Shown piece by piece: positions 23,044-36,530 of a stretch of DNA of 64,000 nt. The notes beneath the pieces are model-generated. The model made no database searches. It had not been told where the DNA came from and saw only the letters and a list, made by a program, of their open reading frames with translations. The DNA is taken from contig NC_135141.1 in assembly GCF_051014445.1 (NCBI RefSeq), positions 31,767,422 to 31,831,421 on the forward strand, given 5' to 3'. The position numbers and the translations under genes were made by a program. The DNA is from Colletes latitarsis. Lineage: Eukaryota > Arthropoda > Insecta > Hymenoptera > Colletidae. Every line of letters starts with the position of its first letter. Within the stretch, counting starts at the first letter, position 1.

Positions 23044-26000
23044 CACGCGAAACGGGGAATTAATTCCTAACGAGAGACTGCATTCTACTTTAAATTGTAT
23101 CGCGACTTTCGTCCGTTCGAGTTTACGCGAGAAAAGCGAAGGGAACGTCGGTTTAAAAAATTACTGGACGTCGTTGGCAAAAAAAAAGCGAGGCGAGGAA
23201 ACGGCATTTTAGAAAGCACGAAAACGAGCGCATCCGTCGACGAACGGGGATACACGCTGTCGGGCCGGCTCGCGTTGTTTCTTTCCTAACGAGGGATTTT
23301 TAGTGCCGGCCGGCCCGATAATTGTCGACGATTAATACTCCGCGATGCACTTTTTCGCGTTACGCAACGTCGTTGCACCTCCTTTCGCCCGGCGCGTGCT
23401 TTCTAGACGCGCCGCGGCGTTGCACGAGTTTTCGAGGAGCCAAAGTACCAACGAAAGGCATCGTTCTCGCGTGAAATTCCACGAATCTTGATAAGATGCA
23501 GTTTAAACGAGAAGGTTTTCGAGCCATTACGCGTTCGAAAACGCCGCTAAAACTAAGAACCGCTCGACGGTGCCTTACGCAACGGAGGTCTGTTCCATTG
23601 AATTCGTAGATTCCTATCTCACGCAATTGCAGCCACATGGAATTTTCGCGTACAATGACTTTCGTCGTTGTTGTTGTTGTTTTGGCGAACGATACCGAAT
23701 CGCGAAACGGGTTGACGCAACTCGCGTTCCCGAGTTACGCGTTCGTCTCTCCGGTGCACCGAGACGTTCCTTTGCCTGATCCTCTCGCATCGTAAACAAT
23801 ATCCACGGTGTATATCAGGTACTACACGCGTGCACGATCATCGATTATCGGAACTCGGCCGAGCATATCGCGGACCATTCTACTTGCCCGATAACTCGCG
23901 TCACCTACCACTTGGTCGACCTGCGTCCGCAGTCGCGTCGCGTCTCGTCGACCGTGGGCGACGCTCGTGGGCGCGATTTTTCGACCACGACGCCTCGCGA
24001 CGATCGGACGACGACAACGGGGTCGAAAAAACGCCACAGTAATTGGGCCATTGTCCGTTGAAAGGTTCCCGTAGTCTCTCGGTTCACCTTTGTCGCGCGG
24101 AGAGAACGTTTCGTTCATTTGCCGTAAATTACAAAATTAGAAAAGAAATTTCACGAAGGATATATCGTTGGGATCCATGGTTCGACTAATACGGCGTCGA
24201 GTCATTTACTGTGTGTTTACATCCGAGGCAATGAAACGTACACGCAATATTGGAAGTTCCAGGCGTTCACGGACGCTCACGAAGGAAATAGGCGTAAACA
24301 TAGAGAGGCACGAACGAATCAAAGTAAACGGATAACGTCGTTAAACGGGAATATGTGGTAGCAGCGTCGACGACTGACGCGTGTTAAAAACGAGAAGTGA
24401 TGCTCGGTGCATCGCAGACACGAAGGGTTTAGCAATAAACTTTTATTCCACGGTTTTCTTTTTACCCACGCACGCGAGAAGAGAGGCTTTTCGTCGATGC
24501 TCGTTCGAACTTTTATACCGTTTCTTTGGGGAATGCATATATCAATCTTTAAGCGTTAGTTATAGTCGTTAGATAACCCGTGGAATGACAAGTAAATTGA
24601 TACTCTATATTTTCCGATTTAAGCACGCATTCGTAAAGTTCGATCGCCGAAAACGTTGGTTCCGAGCCACGTTGTTCCGCTTGTTTTTCAAGCTGTTCGG
24701 AGCCACGGAGCCCGAGCGCGACGCGTTAAAGATTCATGCGCCGCGACGTGTCGCTTGAAATTCCTGCAGCGTGCAGCACTCATGCCGACATCAAAAATTC
24801 ATGCACGTCGTTGACGCTGCTACCCTATATTCCCGTTTAACGACGGTATCCGTTTACTTTTATTCGTTCGCGCCTCTCTATATTTACGCGTATCCTCCGC
24901 GTCGCGGGCACAACCGCGAGACGGGACCTCGTTGCGTGTGCGTCCCCATCGCCTTTCGATGCAAACGTAAAATAGATAGTGGCTTAACGCCGTTCTATCG
25001 GTCGAATCACATCTTCGAAACTGGTTCTTGGTTGGGCGAAATAAATATTAACGTGCAACGGAGAATAGAAGAGAACGATGCTCGTGGCTAAAAATTCTCA
25101 CGTAACAGCAGTCCCAATGTTAGGGTAGTTAAAAAAAAAAAAGAAAAATGTATCAACGAATGGTTAGAAAGGTATCGTATTTGCACCAGGAAGCCCTCGG
25201 AATCGGGGGAACCGAAACGGTTGCGTGCGTTTTGGCGTTGCGGGGTCGCGGTCGTTGGCGAGCGTAGGATTTCGCGAACACCCGGTATTTTGCGGTGTAA
25301 CGCGCGCACATGCATCGCGGTGTGCAGGCTGTGTGCACGCGAACGAACGCACACCACGACGACGCCAGTGAACCGAGCATTATAGCGCCCTGCAAGAAAC
25401 GTCGGCCTGGTGCATTGACCGCGGTTGACCACACGTCATCGAATGAGTGACGTCACAGGGTTCGCTGCATGAAAGCTACGTCACGGTCGGTTGCATCCAC
25501 GGAGATGCATCCTCGAAAACGTTCCTTTTCTCCGGGGCACGGTGAGCCCCCGGGTAGAAATCCGAAGCGCGTTAAGCGACCGCTAACGATTCCAGTTTCT
25601 TCTCGTCGTCGGGAACGGACGCGTTTTCATCGACGCCGCGTTCGATGTTCGCGGTTTTTGGCATCGTCGTTTCGATTTTTATCGCGAACGGATCGGTCGA
25701 AACCGATGACTTATCGCCCATGCGCGCCGAGGCCCGGCTAAGTAATTCTTTTCCGAGGCGCGTAACCTCCAATTCATCACGGTCGACCGCGGGCTATACG
25801 GCGCGCGCATGAATAGTTAACGAACGGGCGTAGGAGGACCCAAGATTTTCCTCCTCCGACTATGCGCCGCGATGTACCTGCGAGTATAATAGTCTCGGTT
25901 ATACATAGAGCCGCGGCGCACACGGCCGTACCTTTCTGAAGCGTATGCAAGCGCGGGCGAGTTCGTTCCCTCGAACGAGTAAATCAAGTCGCTGGTCCGC

Positions 26001-27385
26001 GAAGCGCCTGAATGCCTTGAGCTCTCCGTAAGACTGGCCAAGAATGGTTCGACATTTTTGCCAGGTACCCTGATCCATTCTTGCCCCGCGATTCATCGCG
26101 ATATTACCGCCCGGCGTGCCACGACAGGAAAAGCTGTACGCGACGTTCGAGGAAGCTTTATTTATTTATCGGTATCAAGCGAAACCGGCGGTTCTTAACG
26201 AGTCGCTCCTGCGACGGTCGGGTTATTTTTTTTGGAAATTCACGGCACAGAGTGCGCGAAACGTTGTAGAAATTGCTTTTAAATCTGGTTACTTTCCTCC
26301 CGGTTCCTCGAGATTATAACCCTATATAATATTTCTATTGCCGAGGTTCCTCTCAGCGGCTGTCGCGTTTATCATAGTAACAATAACGGCGATACGAGAG
26401 ACGTAAAATTTCTAATGCGTTTTCGAGAGGCCTTGGAGCATTACAGGTTCGAAGCGTCGGTCGAGTGGTTCGTGGCGATACGGGGGACCATTTAAGCGAC
26501 TGCATCGACCGGTGTGCAAGGAGGCAGCGGAGCTACGAGAAAGTATCTGGCAACTTTCTCCGGTGGGTTTAGTTTGCACTACGGGTCACCAGGCACGGAC
26601 ATTAAGAGCGAACGAACGAACGCGAGCCTCTCTTGTCCGCAAGCGTATTCACGAGAGAGTCTCTGCTGTCTCGCGGACGATTCCTTTACGCCGTACGTGT
26701 CCGATGCGAAAAAAGTTTTGTCCCTTACGATCCGCTATTAAATACGAACCGAAATAGAATCGACTTTCGTGAAAGCACAAAGGCACACGCGCGTGCGTTT
26801 CAAGGACCGACGGTTACGAGCCATTGAACAGGTAGCGCGAGTGCCAAGAACACGATTTTGAAAGTCGGTGTACCGATCGAGTTAGATAACGACTTCCGAA
26901 TGCCAAACGACGCGCTCGCTCTTCTTCCGCCAGCGAGACGAACGTTAATGCATTTTCGTACATCGATCAATTTAACGCGCGCGTCGCTCTCCGGCGTCGT
27001 TTCAAACAGAAGACCCGCAAAGGCCGCGAGAACGATTAGGGTTTCAACGCGCGGAGAAGCTTTTCCCTCAGTCGCCGGGTACAGCTTTCGAATGCGACGA
27101 CGCTCGAAATTTCGTTCGCAACCGGTTCCCATCGGACGATCGTCACGTGGACGAATCGATCCCTCTAAGGTCGCGTACGTGCGCGACGAAGATCGTTACG
27201 TGGAAGGTTGAGTAACGCGTTTCGTATACGAAACTTTTTCTCCTCGTCACTCTCATTATCGGGCGCGTTGCGCTCGAGTCGGTGGTATTAGGCAATCTGT
27301 GTAGAGGCCAACGTTAACATTGGCCCAAATATTGGCCAGTGGCTCCGCGTGTGCTGGTCAACCTCTCCTCGATCGCACGATCCTA
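23044..27385. other. CpG-dense noncoding DNA
   Basis: No gene recognised. It contains the CRE-like cluster listed separately. All frames over about 90 codons here are matched by equally long frames on the opposite strand and lack family signatures. Confidence 0.45.
25433..25484. promoter_or_regulatory. Cluster of CRE/ATF-type sites
   Basis: Three ACGTCA-core sites lie within about 52 bases: ACGTCAT at 25433, the full palindrome TGACGTCA at 25448-25455, and ACGTCAC at 25478. The full palindrome is the classic binding site of CREB/ATF bZIP factors. Function is inferred from motif density only. Confidence 0.4.
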
Positions 27386-27680
27386 TGCAGGCTGTTCGGC
27401 CAATCCTGGAAAAAATTTTAATGGCCGATTCTAGAGGCCAAAATAAGACGAAAATCAAGAATAGCAATTTGTTGATCGAGGCTTCGTTAAAAAGTTATTA
27501 ACCTTTCAAGTTTAAAGCAGGTAGCTGCTCGCAGATCGCCGTTCCACAGGCGGAAGTTTAAACGTTAACAACTTTTTATCGAAGCCTCGATCGTCAAATT
27601 GATATTCTTGACTTTCGTCTTATTTTAGTCTGTAGAATCGCCCATTAAAATTTCTTCCAGAGGTGGTCGAACGTCCTGTA
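27386..27680 (+). mobile_element. Long-inverted-repeat MITE, copy D (short class)
   Basis: About 295 bp, starting TGCAGGCTGTTCGGCCA and ending CGAACGTCCTGTA. Arms and GC-rich centre match copy A, including a CTCGCAGATCGCCGTT block seen in inverted form in copy A. It encodes nothing. Confidence 0.88.
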
Positions 27681-30600
27681 TAAAACATGGTAGCTCAGTA
27701 CGAACCCTCTGTTTCCGCCCAACTGGAATAATCTAGTTTTTATCAGGATCGTAATACATTGAAATCTTGTGTCATTTTTATTTGTTTCATCAAGGAGAAT
27801 TGAGAAACGATTGTTTCCAGCGCCGTGGAGTAGAAACCCCACTCGATCGCGGCTCGAGCCGCCTAGTCATCCGCGCGCTTCGTACCGGACTTAATAAACT
27901 TTCACAGGCCTCTGGCGGTCTTTTTCTCGCTTCCTCGCCGGCCGTAGTCTTTGGAACCGTGAATTCGGCAAGCTCTGGTCGGGCAGCAGCCGTCGTCGAT
28001 CCGCCCCCGTCCGGGCGTGAAACGTCGCGTGCATCGGAAAAGAAGTAATGGATTCTAACATATAAATAAATGCACCTCAAAGCGTCCGTATCCCCCACTT
28101 CCGCTTGTCTCACTCTTTCTCTCTCTCTCTCTCTCGGTGGCACTCTCGCGCGTGGGACGTTGCCCCATTAGCGAACCAGATATAAGTGCTTGCGAGAACG
28201 TAGTCAATTTAACGAGGTTAAAAAAAAATCCTCTCCCGTTCTCTCTCCCCGGGTTCTGACGCCAGAGCGTACGCGTACGGCTTCCCGAAGACGCTACGAG
28301 ACGCGCGCTTTCGCGCACCCCGCCGCGCTACTCTCGCTTTTCACCTGGCCAGGTGTCAAATACGTCCCAACGGGGACGGAATCGACGGGATACCGGCCGC
28401 CAGATCGTACGCGACAACGGGAAATCCGGGGAACTTTGTCGCGACTCGAAGGTTTCGCCAAAAAGATGAAACGTTAATTTTTAATTTCGAAATATCGCGT
28501 TGCGTCAGCTTGAAAGATTCTGAGATAATCTGAGATTCTAAGTGTCTTGCGTAGAGTTGGTATGTTCGGTGAGCATCGTGGCAAACTTTGGCGAACCTTT
28601 TTACCGATTTCGTTGCGGTCAGCGAATCCCAAGTTCGCCCGACGCTCTTGGAGCGTATCGTGCACCGATCCAGGCGCACCGTCTCGATTATAAATTAAGG
28701 TAATCGAGCCAGGGTGGAAATAAATGAATTAAGCCGGCGGAATAAATTGAACGCGTAGCTCGTGGTCGACTGGTTTATTGTAACAAACTGCTAAATATGG
28801 ACGAGCAACCACGCCGATGCGTTTTATACAAGTGGCGAGAACGTAATCGATCACCCTCTCGCGTTCTTCGTTAAACGTAAGCCACGGTTCACGAGGTGAT
28901 TGGTTGATTGATACTCTCGATGAAGCTAAATGTTATTGGGCGGGTTTCGAGTCGCTTCTTCGTTAAGGATCGGTCGTTGATAGGTGTTGCTAGCGGAAGG
29001 GTGGCGCGAGAAGTTATCCAAGTGGAAAATGATGATCCTCGGTCTCTCGATTTAAGGGATAGGTTTAATTCGCGATGCAATAGATATTTCGAATGCCTTG
29101 ACAACGGAGTCGTAGAAATTTTCTATAATTTCGTATAATATCGGATAAAATATTTTAAGCGTTTAGATTTTGGCAGCTCTTCACCACGTCTCAAAGGATC
29201 GAAGTCGGACACCGCGACACGCGATCGCGCAAGCAACTATACCCGTAATAACGTTCCCTGCAGAAACGCGACGATTAGCTCGACACACGACGACCTTTGA
29301 TAAACGCGAATAAGGACACGAAAAAAAAAAAGACCAAAGTGTGTCATCTTTGCGTTGAACTTTAAAAGCGAGCGGTTCGCGTGCGTCGAGCGCATCGATT
29401 TTTACCTGCACGCGGTTACTTTTCAATTCCCGTCCGGTCGCTAATTTGTCGTGCTTCGGTCGAACGATTTAGAAACGTGTATCGTGCTCCTAAAATTCCG
29501 CGACAATGCCAATGGGACAGAGGGTTTCTTTTTGATGGAACGTGGCGACGACAGGAGCAACAGGAACGTCTTTTCTGGTTTGCACGCGTAACGGAGAGAG
29601 AAATTCACCATCGCGCGAGGAACGTACCGCGAGGAGGCCAGTTTCAATTTGCATTATCATCGCGGGGGTTACGTCACTCGCGAGAGTCAGTCGCTCGTCG
29701 CGATGAATGCCGGGCCGAGACGTCGTCGGTTTCAAAAATAGACGAGATGGAGAAGGTTTTTGTTTGAGGATGATGGCTTAATCTTTGAGTTCGCGGTCTC
29801 AGGGTCGTTCGTTCTCGATGGACGATTACAAGCAAGGTTCCTCCGTCTCTTTCTCCGCGGCTTGGCCCTCCCTTTCCTCCGGTCGTCGGGTTCGCTTCCC
29901 CGCCTCTGTCCTTTTCTCGCGCGAGAAACGAACGTGGGCCCACGAAGAGGCCCCCGAATATTTATGTCACGGCGAAGTCGACGAGCCCAGACCTTGACTG
30001 GCCGCTGCGGGCGGGCAACGATCGTACGTTAGAAATTTCTGCTCCGAGAGTTGGTGAATCGACGCCCCCCCAAGGTCGATCGACTTCCGAAATCGGATTC
30101 TGCGTTACGACAATGTCCGTTCCATTGTCCCGATTCGAGGGGCTTTGGTACGAACGAAAAAATTGCGTTATTTCATGGAACTTACGCGCACAGAATTTTA
30201 ACGGGCATTGTTTTATATAAAAAATGGTTTTCACGCGACCGATAGTTCCGCGGTGGAACGCGAGAGGCAATTAGCGGATGTTTTCACGATCCTGGCGCGC
30301 GAGAACGTTGGGATATTTGTAACGAGCGTCGCCGGGGAGCAGTGAATCAGCCCGGAAGCGGCGAGACGTTTTCGTCCTCGGCGGGGAAACCGCGGAAAAT
30401 GCGCGAAAGTCGCGTCGAGGACGGTTACGCGGCACGGCAGCCGGTTGGAAGAAAAGACTTGCACTTTCGTTAGAAAGTCTCCGGGAATCGACTCCGCCAT
30501 CCGTGGCGTCTCGAACCTAAGCGGTGAACGTGGATTAACGCTGCCTGTCTGACCAAACACGGAGTCCCACTACTCACTTCACCCTTAGCCCTACGAACAC

Positions 30601-32300
30601 GGTTCGATTCCGCGTTCGCGTTTTCGCGATCGTTACTCAACGCACGATCATTTTTTTCCGTCATCCCCGTTACGTACGCGTGGCAACGTTTACGAGGATC
30701 GGGATATCGAAAAGATTCGTCGCCGCCCCTATCGTTTCCAATGCTAATTAACCTAACGGAGCAAACGATAGACGCGTGGAACAATCAACCGGTCTCGCGT
30801 ATCGCCCGCGACCAGTCATTAACGGCCTCCTTAATCGCGCGGCTCGTGTTCACGGCGATAACGAGAGACGATCGTGTCCTTTGAATCGCGTTTCCGTCAG
30901 ATATAAATTCACGATTTCGCGGAAAATAGGAATTTACGAGTATCTCGCGTGCGAACGCGCTCGGGCGGAGCTATTGAAAAAGAAAGTAAACGCGTTTCCG
31001 TGTAGCGTGCGCGAGAGATTTCGCGCCAAGTTCGCGAAATCTATGCCCGAAGCGCGTCCGATCACCGCGAGTTCTTTCTTTTTCGTACGATTTTTAAACG
31101 ATAGCTTCGATAAACTCGAGCCCGAGCGTGTATTCGTTCGCCGCAATAACACGACGTGTAAATAGTCATTCGAATGCCAACGCGTTCTGAAAACGGTTAC
31201 GGAACAGACGTAGCTGGAGGAAGACATTGTCCCTTATTGCATTCAGTCGCACGGTGGTTACATTCTTGTACACCCTCGCATCCATGAAGACATACATTCC
31301 CCGTACATATGTACAATAGACGGAGCGCTAGAGTGTCTCTTGAATATAGAACAAATTACATACGGACGGTATATTCTCTCAACTACGGCTCCGGCTAAAG
31401 TCCCCGTGTATGTAAGCGCGCGTGTATGTGCACACGCTCGTGGCACGATGGTACTCGCGTTTACAGTCGACCGTGCAATGCGGAGCCTCGTCGGGAACGA
31501 AGTGTCTTGGCTGTTCGTAATTCGCACGAAATATTCCGCTTTAATTTGGCTAATCGGCGCCTGGGCTTTCGCGGAAAGAATTCACCGTACGCCGACATCT
31601 TCAAAAGTTATGGAACGCGAATAGAATTCTCTCGACGGAGAGGGCGAACGAATCGCGACGTTTCGATGCGTGAAGTAATTTTTTCACGAGGGTTTTTCGT
31701 TTCTTTCGCTTCCGTGTTTTTTCCCCGATTCAGCCGACGTTCCTCGCGACGCGTCGATACCAGTTAGCGAGGCGAAAGGGTTAAACGATACCAACGCTTG
31801 CCCGATACTCAATTTATTTCTCAGCGGAACGATAAACGCGTGCACCGAGCGAGGTTGAACTTGAAACCGATCGTCACGAAAAAGTCGCAGGTTCCGGTGA
31901 AGCCTGCATGATTTTTCGAGGGAAAGAAAGGTTTCGGTAATGTCCAGGAGGAATCGCGTCTTTGGGTAGGTGGTGTACCGCGTGTTTTAGGACGGCCTGT
32001 AAAATAGTCCGACGAAAAGCTTCCGCGCGATAGCAATACGGACGTTACACACGAGATCTCGACGAAGCGGTCTAGAGCTCTAGGATCGTGTGTGCGCGAA
32101 CGCGCACAGGCGAGAAGCAGAGCGACAACGCGGGCTAGTATGCCGCTAGCGGCGTGTGTACGTGCGTGCATGCGCTGCTCTCTACGAGTGTGTGCGACTC
32201 GGTGGCCGTGGCTATGGCCTTACGAGCCCCCACCTCTCGGCCGCTCCGAATCCACACGGCGTGTGTACCCCCCGTATTCTATGTACATAGATCGCTAGAG
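27681..32300. other. CpG-dense noncoding DNA
   Basis: No gene recognised. It holds a CT microsatellite at about 28112-28135. A region at 30600-30612 resembles a tRNA B box, but no cloverleaf can be built around it. Confidence 0.45.
28112..28135. repeat. (CT)n microsatellite
   Basis: An almost uninterrupted run of CT dinucleotides, read as GA on the other strand. Confidence 0.9.
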
Positions 32301-32329
32301 ACCGAGGAGGACGGAAGATCGCGAGCGCG

Positions 32330-33409
32330 AGAGCAGGACGCGAGCCGAGGGAGCGTGAAAGACGCGACGACCGAGCACGAAAGAGAAAGAGAAAGAAGCG
32401 CGAGCGCGAGAGCGAGAGCGAGAACGGAGGGGGAGGACGGGCGGAGGAGGAGGGAGAGTGTCGCGAGCGTGTCTAACCTAGGATAGTGGCGTTTAGTGGC
32501 GGCTAGGCTAGGCAAACCGAGGCTCGCCGCTCGCGCGTTACGTTCAGTGTTCCTTCGCGCTTACGGCCAAAGACTTGTTGTTATACCGCCTCGTGTCACG
32601 CAACTCGTCTTCTCCCTATCGGGTGCGCGCGAGGCCCGTCCGGGAAAAACGGAGAAAGGACCCTAGGAGAGAGTTTTGATCGACGGAAAAAGAACACGCT
32701 CGACCACCGTCGGAGGTACGCGAACATAATCGGCCACCATTAGCGGCACCCGCGAGCTTCCTGATTTTCCCGCGGCCGAGGAACTCTCGCGCGATATCTG
32801 CGCGCGCGTCTTTCGCAGAGATCGCACTCGATTCGGTAATCCTACGACGCAGCCGTTCTGCGCCGATTTCCGTTGGACGCTGCAAAGTCTACGGGACGCT
32901 TTCGGCGAGTTACGAGCGAACGTCGATTTCTCGATCGTTCCGTGCAACAAACGGTTACTCGGTTGTGTAGAACCGCCATTGGGCGGATCGAAGACGAAAC
33001 TTTTCTTTTTTTCGCCGTGACTCGAGGACAGATACGAGTGCGCGTCGGTCGTGCATGTGCGGCACGCTGCCTCGCGAATCGAACGACCAAAGAGGTTATA
33101 TACCGTGCGCGACGCGGCAGAACGTTTCGTGTCGCTTTCCTTTATTGTTTTTCGGTCTTGTTTTTTGGGTGCACTGTGTCTCGAAGGTGGCTGGCGATCG
33201 TCGTGTGCCAGCGACCAGTTTGTTTACATTTTCGGTGACTCGAAACAAGTGCGTTGCGTACGTCCAAGTGGAACAGACTACGGGAAGATCAAAGGATATA
33301 CGGAACTCTGTCGTTGTTGAGTGAGTGCACGGAAGAAAAATCGGTGTTCCTGGGGGGGACACTTCGTCCAGGACCGTCCGTATCGTTTACGTTTCTTCGA
33401 CCGTCCTAG
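32330..33409 (+). promoter_or_regulatory. Candidate alternative promoter and long noncoding first exon with donor at 33410
   Basis: A GA-rich stretch (about 32370-32455) is followed by GC-rich sequence with a TCAGTG initiator-like motif at about 32544. It leads, after some 860 bases, to CCTAG followed by the strong donor GTAAGA at 33410; a further donor-like GTGAGT lies at 33322. No long ATG frame runs into the donor. It resembles the 18.7-19.4 kb element and could be a second promoter of the same plus-strand gene, whose coding exons were not found in the window. The exon limits upstream of the donor are guesses. Confidence 0.35.
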
Positions 33410-36231
33410 GTAAGAACGATCAACATCGATTATTCGAAACGGTTCGTACGATTTTTCTCCGTCGAGCCAAGCGGGACGATGATTCAAAGGGCACGCTTGC
33501 CTTCCATGTTCGGTGACAATTAAAGATGGCGGGAAAGTCAAACGCGTTCGAATGCCACCTACGCGACTCCTATTTGGAGGTCTTCACGACCGACCGAGTA
33601 TTCCTCTAATGAGCGATTAACCGATTTGTAGGCGGATGTACGGGTAATACTGAAATTAAAGCGAATCGCCTAGGAAACATTTTCATTATCTTTTATTCAC
33701 CCTCCGTGAAATATAGCAGCGTTAATCTTTTTCATTGCTGAACTAATCAGAGTCGGGATCAGCCATTGTGCTGAATTCGCTTCATCGTTTATTTTATGAC
33801 AATTATATCTCCGAAAATTAAAGACAGCGGGAGAGGGTTGTATCGTATTATGTACAAAAACCAAGAAATTACCCTTGTAGGAAAATATTGCGACGTTTGG
33901 GTAAAAGTTTTCCAAATTCTAGATTCAGGATTGGTACTCTGGGTAGGTAGTTACGTTATCGTGAAATTTCGCGTAAAGAACTCGTAATTACAAACTCGTT
34001 GTCGCACCAGCAAAGGGTTCGGAGACAAAAAACACCGGATCGTATAGTGTCATAGAGGACACGAGCAAATAGTGGTCGTTTAATGAAAGCGTCGCGATCG
34101 AATGACTAGGTGGGATTACCTAACCAGAATCTTTTCTCCGGGTAAAAGTGAATCTCGGCGAGTGGTGGTGGTCGTGGTGGTGGCGGCTCGCGCGACTGGG
34201 GTGAAAATGAGCAACCGGACGGTAATCGCATACGATCTAGGAAGTGATCACGCATTATGGTTCGGTATACCACCAGATAGATCGGTTTACATAAAAACGA
34301 TTAAATTCTATGGCGTACGCCTCGGTTTTCTACGGTCACTTTATGAACGCAATTGTAAATAGCGTTTTACGAATCGATACCTTTCTCTCTGCGCGCCCTT
34401 CCTCTCCGACTTCCAGCGAGATACGTAGCTCGCGTTACTATTGTATCGATTATATAAAATTACCGTAATGTAATGGTACGCGATCGAAACGTTGGGAGGA
34501 CGATTTTTATTTCTGTTTTTTTGGATTCTTAAACTGACGAAGCTTTCGACGAACGGATCGCGTAAAATTGACTGGAAAGCGGTAAAACTCGATTGGCAGT
34601 CGCGCGTTGCGCGGCATCGTAATTTAACAGCGTTGCATGCACGAACGAGCCATGTAAACAGACGAAACGCGGAATACGCAGATCCCGTATGCACTTGTGC
34701 ACGTACCCACGCGCTGAAATAAGACGCAACTATATTTCGTTCGAGTATTTTCAGCCTAGGCCAACCTTCGGCCCTCGAGCATCCGTCTCCGTCTTTCATT
34801 TTTCTCTCCGTCTCTTCTCCCACCGATCGGTCCGCTTGGCTTCGACTCAGAAAGACTTCGCTGGTCTCTCTAATATAGTTAAGAGGTTTATAGTAGCGTT
34901 TCGCGTACGCGTACCTTCTCTCTCGCGTTTTCTAATTCTTTAGCGCGCGGCGACCTTCGACGGCACCCAGGGCCGAGGGCCAAAACCGTCTGCTTCGGTG
35001 CGTTTGGTATAGCGTTTCGCTACACGTTCGATAAATATTGAGATGCCGGCGCGCTATAAGGGCCCCGTAGCCTCGCGCCCCATATAAACCAACGTCCCTG
35101 AGGTTTGCTACCACGTGGAGCCTCTGCAACTTCTCCTACTTCTCCTTCCGCGCAAAGAATCATCTCCTATCCTCGTCGGCGGCCAAACGCTTTCCGTGAA
35201 AAGTCGCCCGCCACACGGCCGTTTCAGATTTGCAAATCACACTCTCGAAGCTCGCGGCTACTTTTCCGTTGTTTCGCCGGTTTAGATTTTTTTTTCCAAG
35301 CTTCGCGAGCAGACTGTCGCCATTGTACGTGAGGCCGTATGTAAAACTAGTAACGCGGGCATGTAAATGTTGCTTTTTGCTACCGTCTCGTCGACGTACG
35401 ACCATCTTACGAGTGATTTCGTAGCTTCGAAACGAACACCCTGTATACCGTGCGCGCGTTGCATAACCCGCGACTGATATTTTAAAAACTTCAATGACAT
35501 AAGATCGGTCGTGAGATACATAAGGAGCACCCGGCAGCCTCGGTGCCGTGGAAAATCGAAAAACGTAACGAAACGACGCTTCCTGGGGCCCGAAAAGGCC
35601 CCCCCTCCCCCCGTTCGATCGTGACGTTTATTTTCAGTGGGACTCGCCGGAGGTTGGCGAACAATTTTCGAGCGTAGCACGCGCGATTGATTGCCTCGCC
35701 GCGCCTGCTTGCTCCTCTTCGCGCGCGTGTATCGATTCGTCTTTTTTTTTCTCTCTCTCTTTCTCTCTCTCTCTCTCGAACTTTTTGTTTTCGTACGACA
35801 CCGGTTACGCGACTCTTCGATAAGATCGCGGCGCACGTAACGCGTCTGGCTTTTCAAGAGCGAGGCCTGCATCTGTGTTTACGTTTTCGCGCGGCCGTTG
35901 GTTGCATATAAGCGACATCCAAAAATAATGGCGCCCGTCGCCCCGCGCGCTCTGCGATTATGTTTTTGTTTCTTTTTTTTTTTTTTGCTGGCTAAGGAAA
36001 GCAATCGATTGGCCCAGCATCCTGCACGGTTATTATTACGGCACATTTGTTTAACAAACGCGTAAGCTCGTTCGAGGGGCATCGAATGTCGAAATATATA
36101 GGTCGCGCGGCGTATCGGGATCATCGAGAACCAAGGTAAAATTTGTTTCAAAATTCGACATGGAACATAGAAATTATTCGTGTCCTGGAAATTTCACTTC
36201 TGCGTAAGGGTTCTCTTTTAAAAACAAGTAA
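33410..36231. other. Noncoding DNA with pyrimidine tract and an isolated MITE terminus
   Basis: No gene recognised. At 35434-35445 the sequence GAACACCCTGTA matches the right terminus of the long-inverted-repeat MITE without the rest of the element. A CT-rich tract lies at about 35743-35778. The 196-codon minus frame at 35872-35282 is basic, low-complexity and without splice or domain support. Confidence 0.45.
35743..35778. repeat. CT-rich microsatellite
   Basis: A T run followed by interrupted CT dinucleotide repeats. Confidence 0.85.
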
Positions 36232-36530
36232 TACAGCCCTCCTATAACACGGTAAGAAAATTGCGAAAATCTTTGTACAACACTGGAGAACATGATTTTT
36301 GCGTAACATATTTAAAAACTAAATTACCTTAAAATAATGACGCGAAGAAATAATAGTACAAACAAATTATAATTTATTAAATTAAAATAATACTTTTTGC
36401 TCTGTATACATACAAATGCATTTTGATAGGTTTTCGGAATGTAAGCTCCCTTTTTGTGCTGGCTTTGGATCTCATGTAACACGGTATTTTCTAGGAACCT
36501 ATCTACCGTGTTATAAGAGGGTTACCTGTA
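36232..36530. mobile_element. TA-flanked MITE, pogo/Tigger-like
   Basis: An AT-rich insertion of about 299 bp in CpG-rich DNA. Its ends are inverted copies: the left reads CAGCCCTCCTATAACACGGTA and the right reads TACCGTGTTATAAGAGGG then TTACCTG, each flanked by TA. CAG...CTG ends with TA duplication are typical of the Tc1/mariner-pogo group. It carries no transposase, so the assignment rests on termini alone. Confidence 0.8.

Noticed and set aside
23100..23120. 14-base match to the 3' part of the insect miR-278 sequence
   Set aside because: The seed half does not match and no hairpin arm was seen, so it is a chance match.
30600..30612. GGTTCGATTCC, like a tRNA B box
   Set aside because: Flanking bases do not form a T-arm stem, and no A box or anticodon arm lies upstream at the right distance.
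35282..35872. 196-codon minus-strand frame
   Set aside because: It reads through the CT microsatellite as Arg/Glu/Lys repeats and lacks any recognisable domain.
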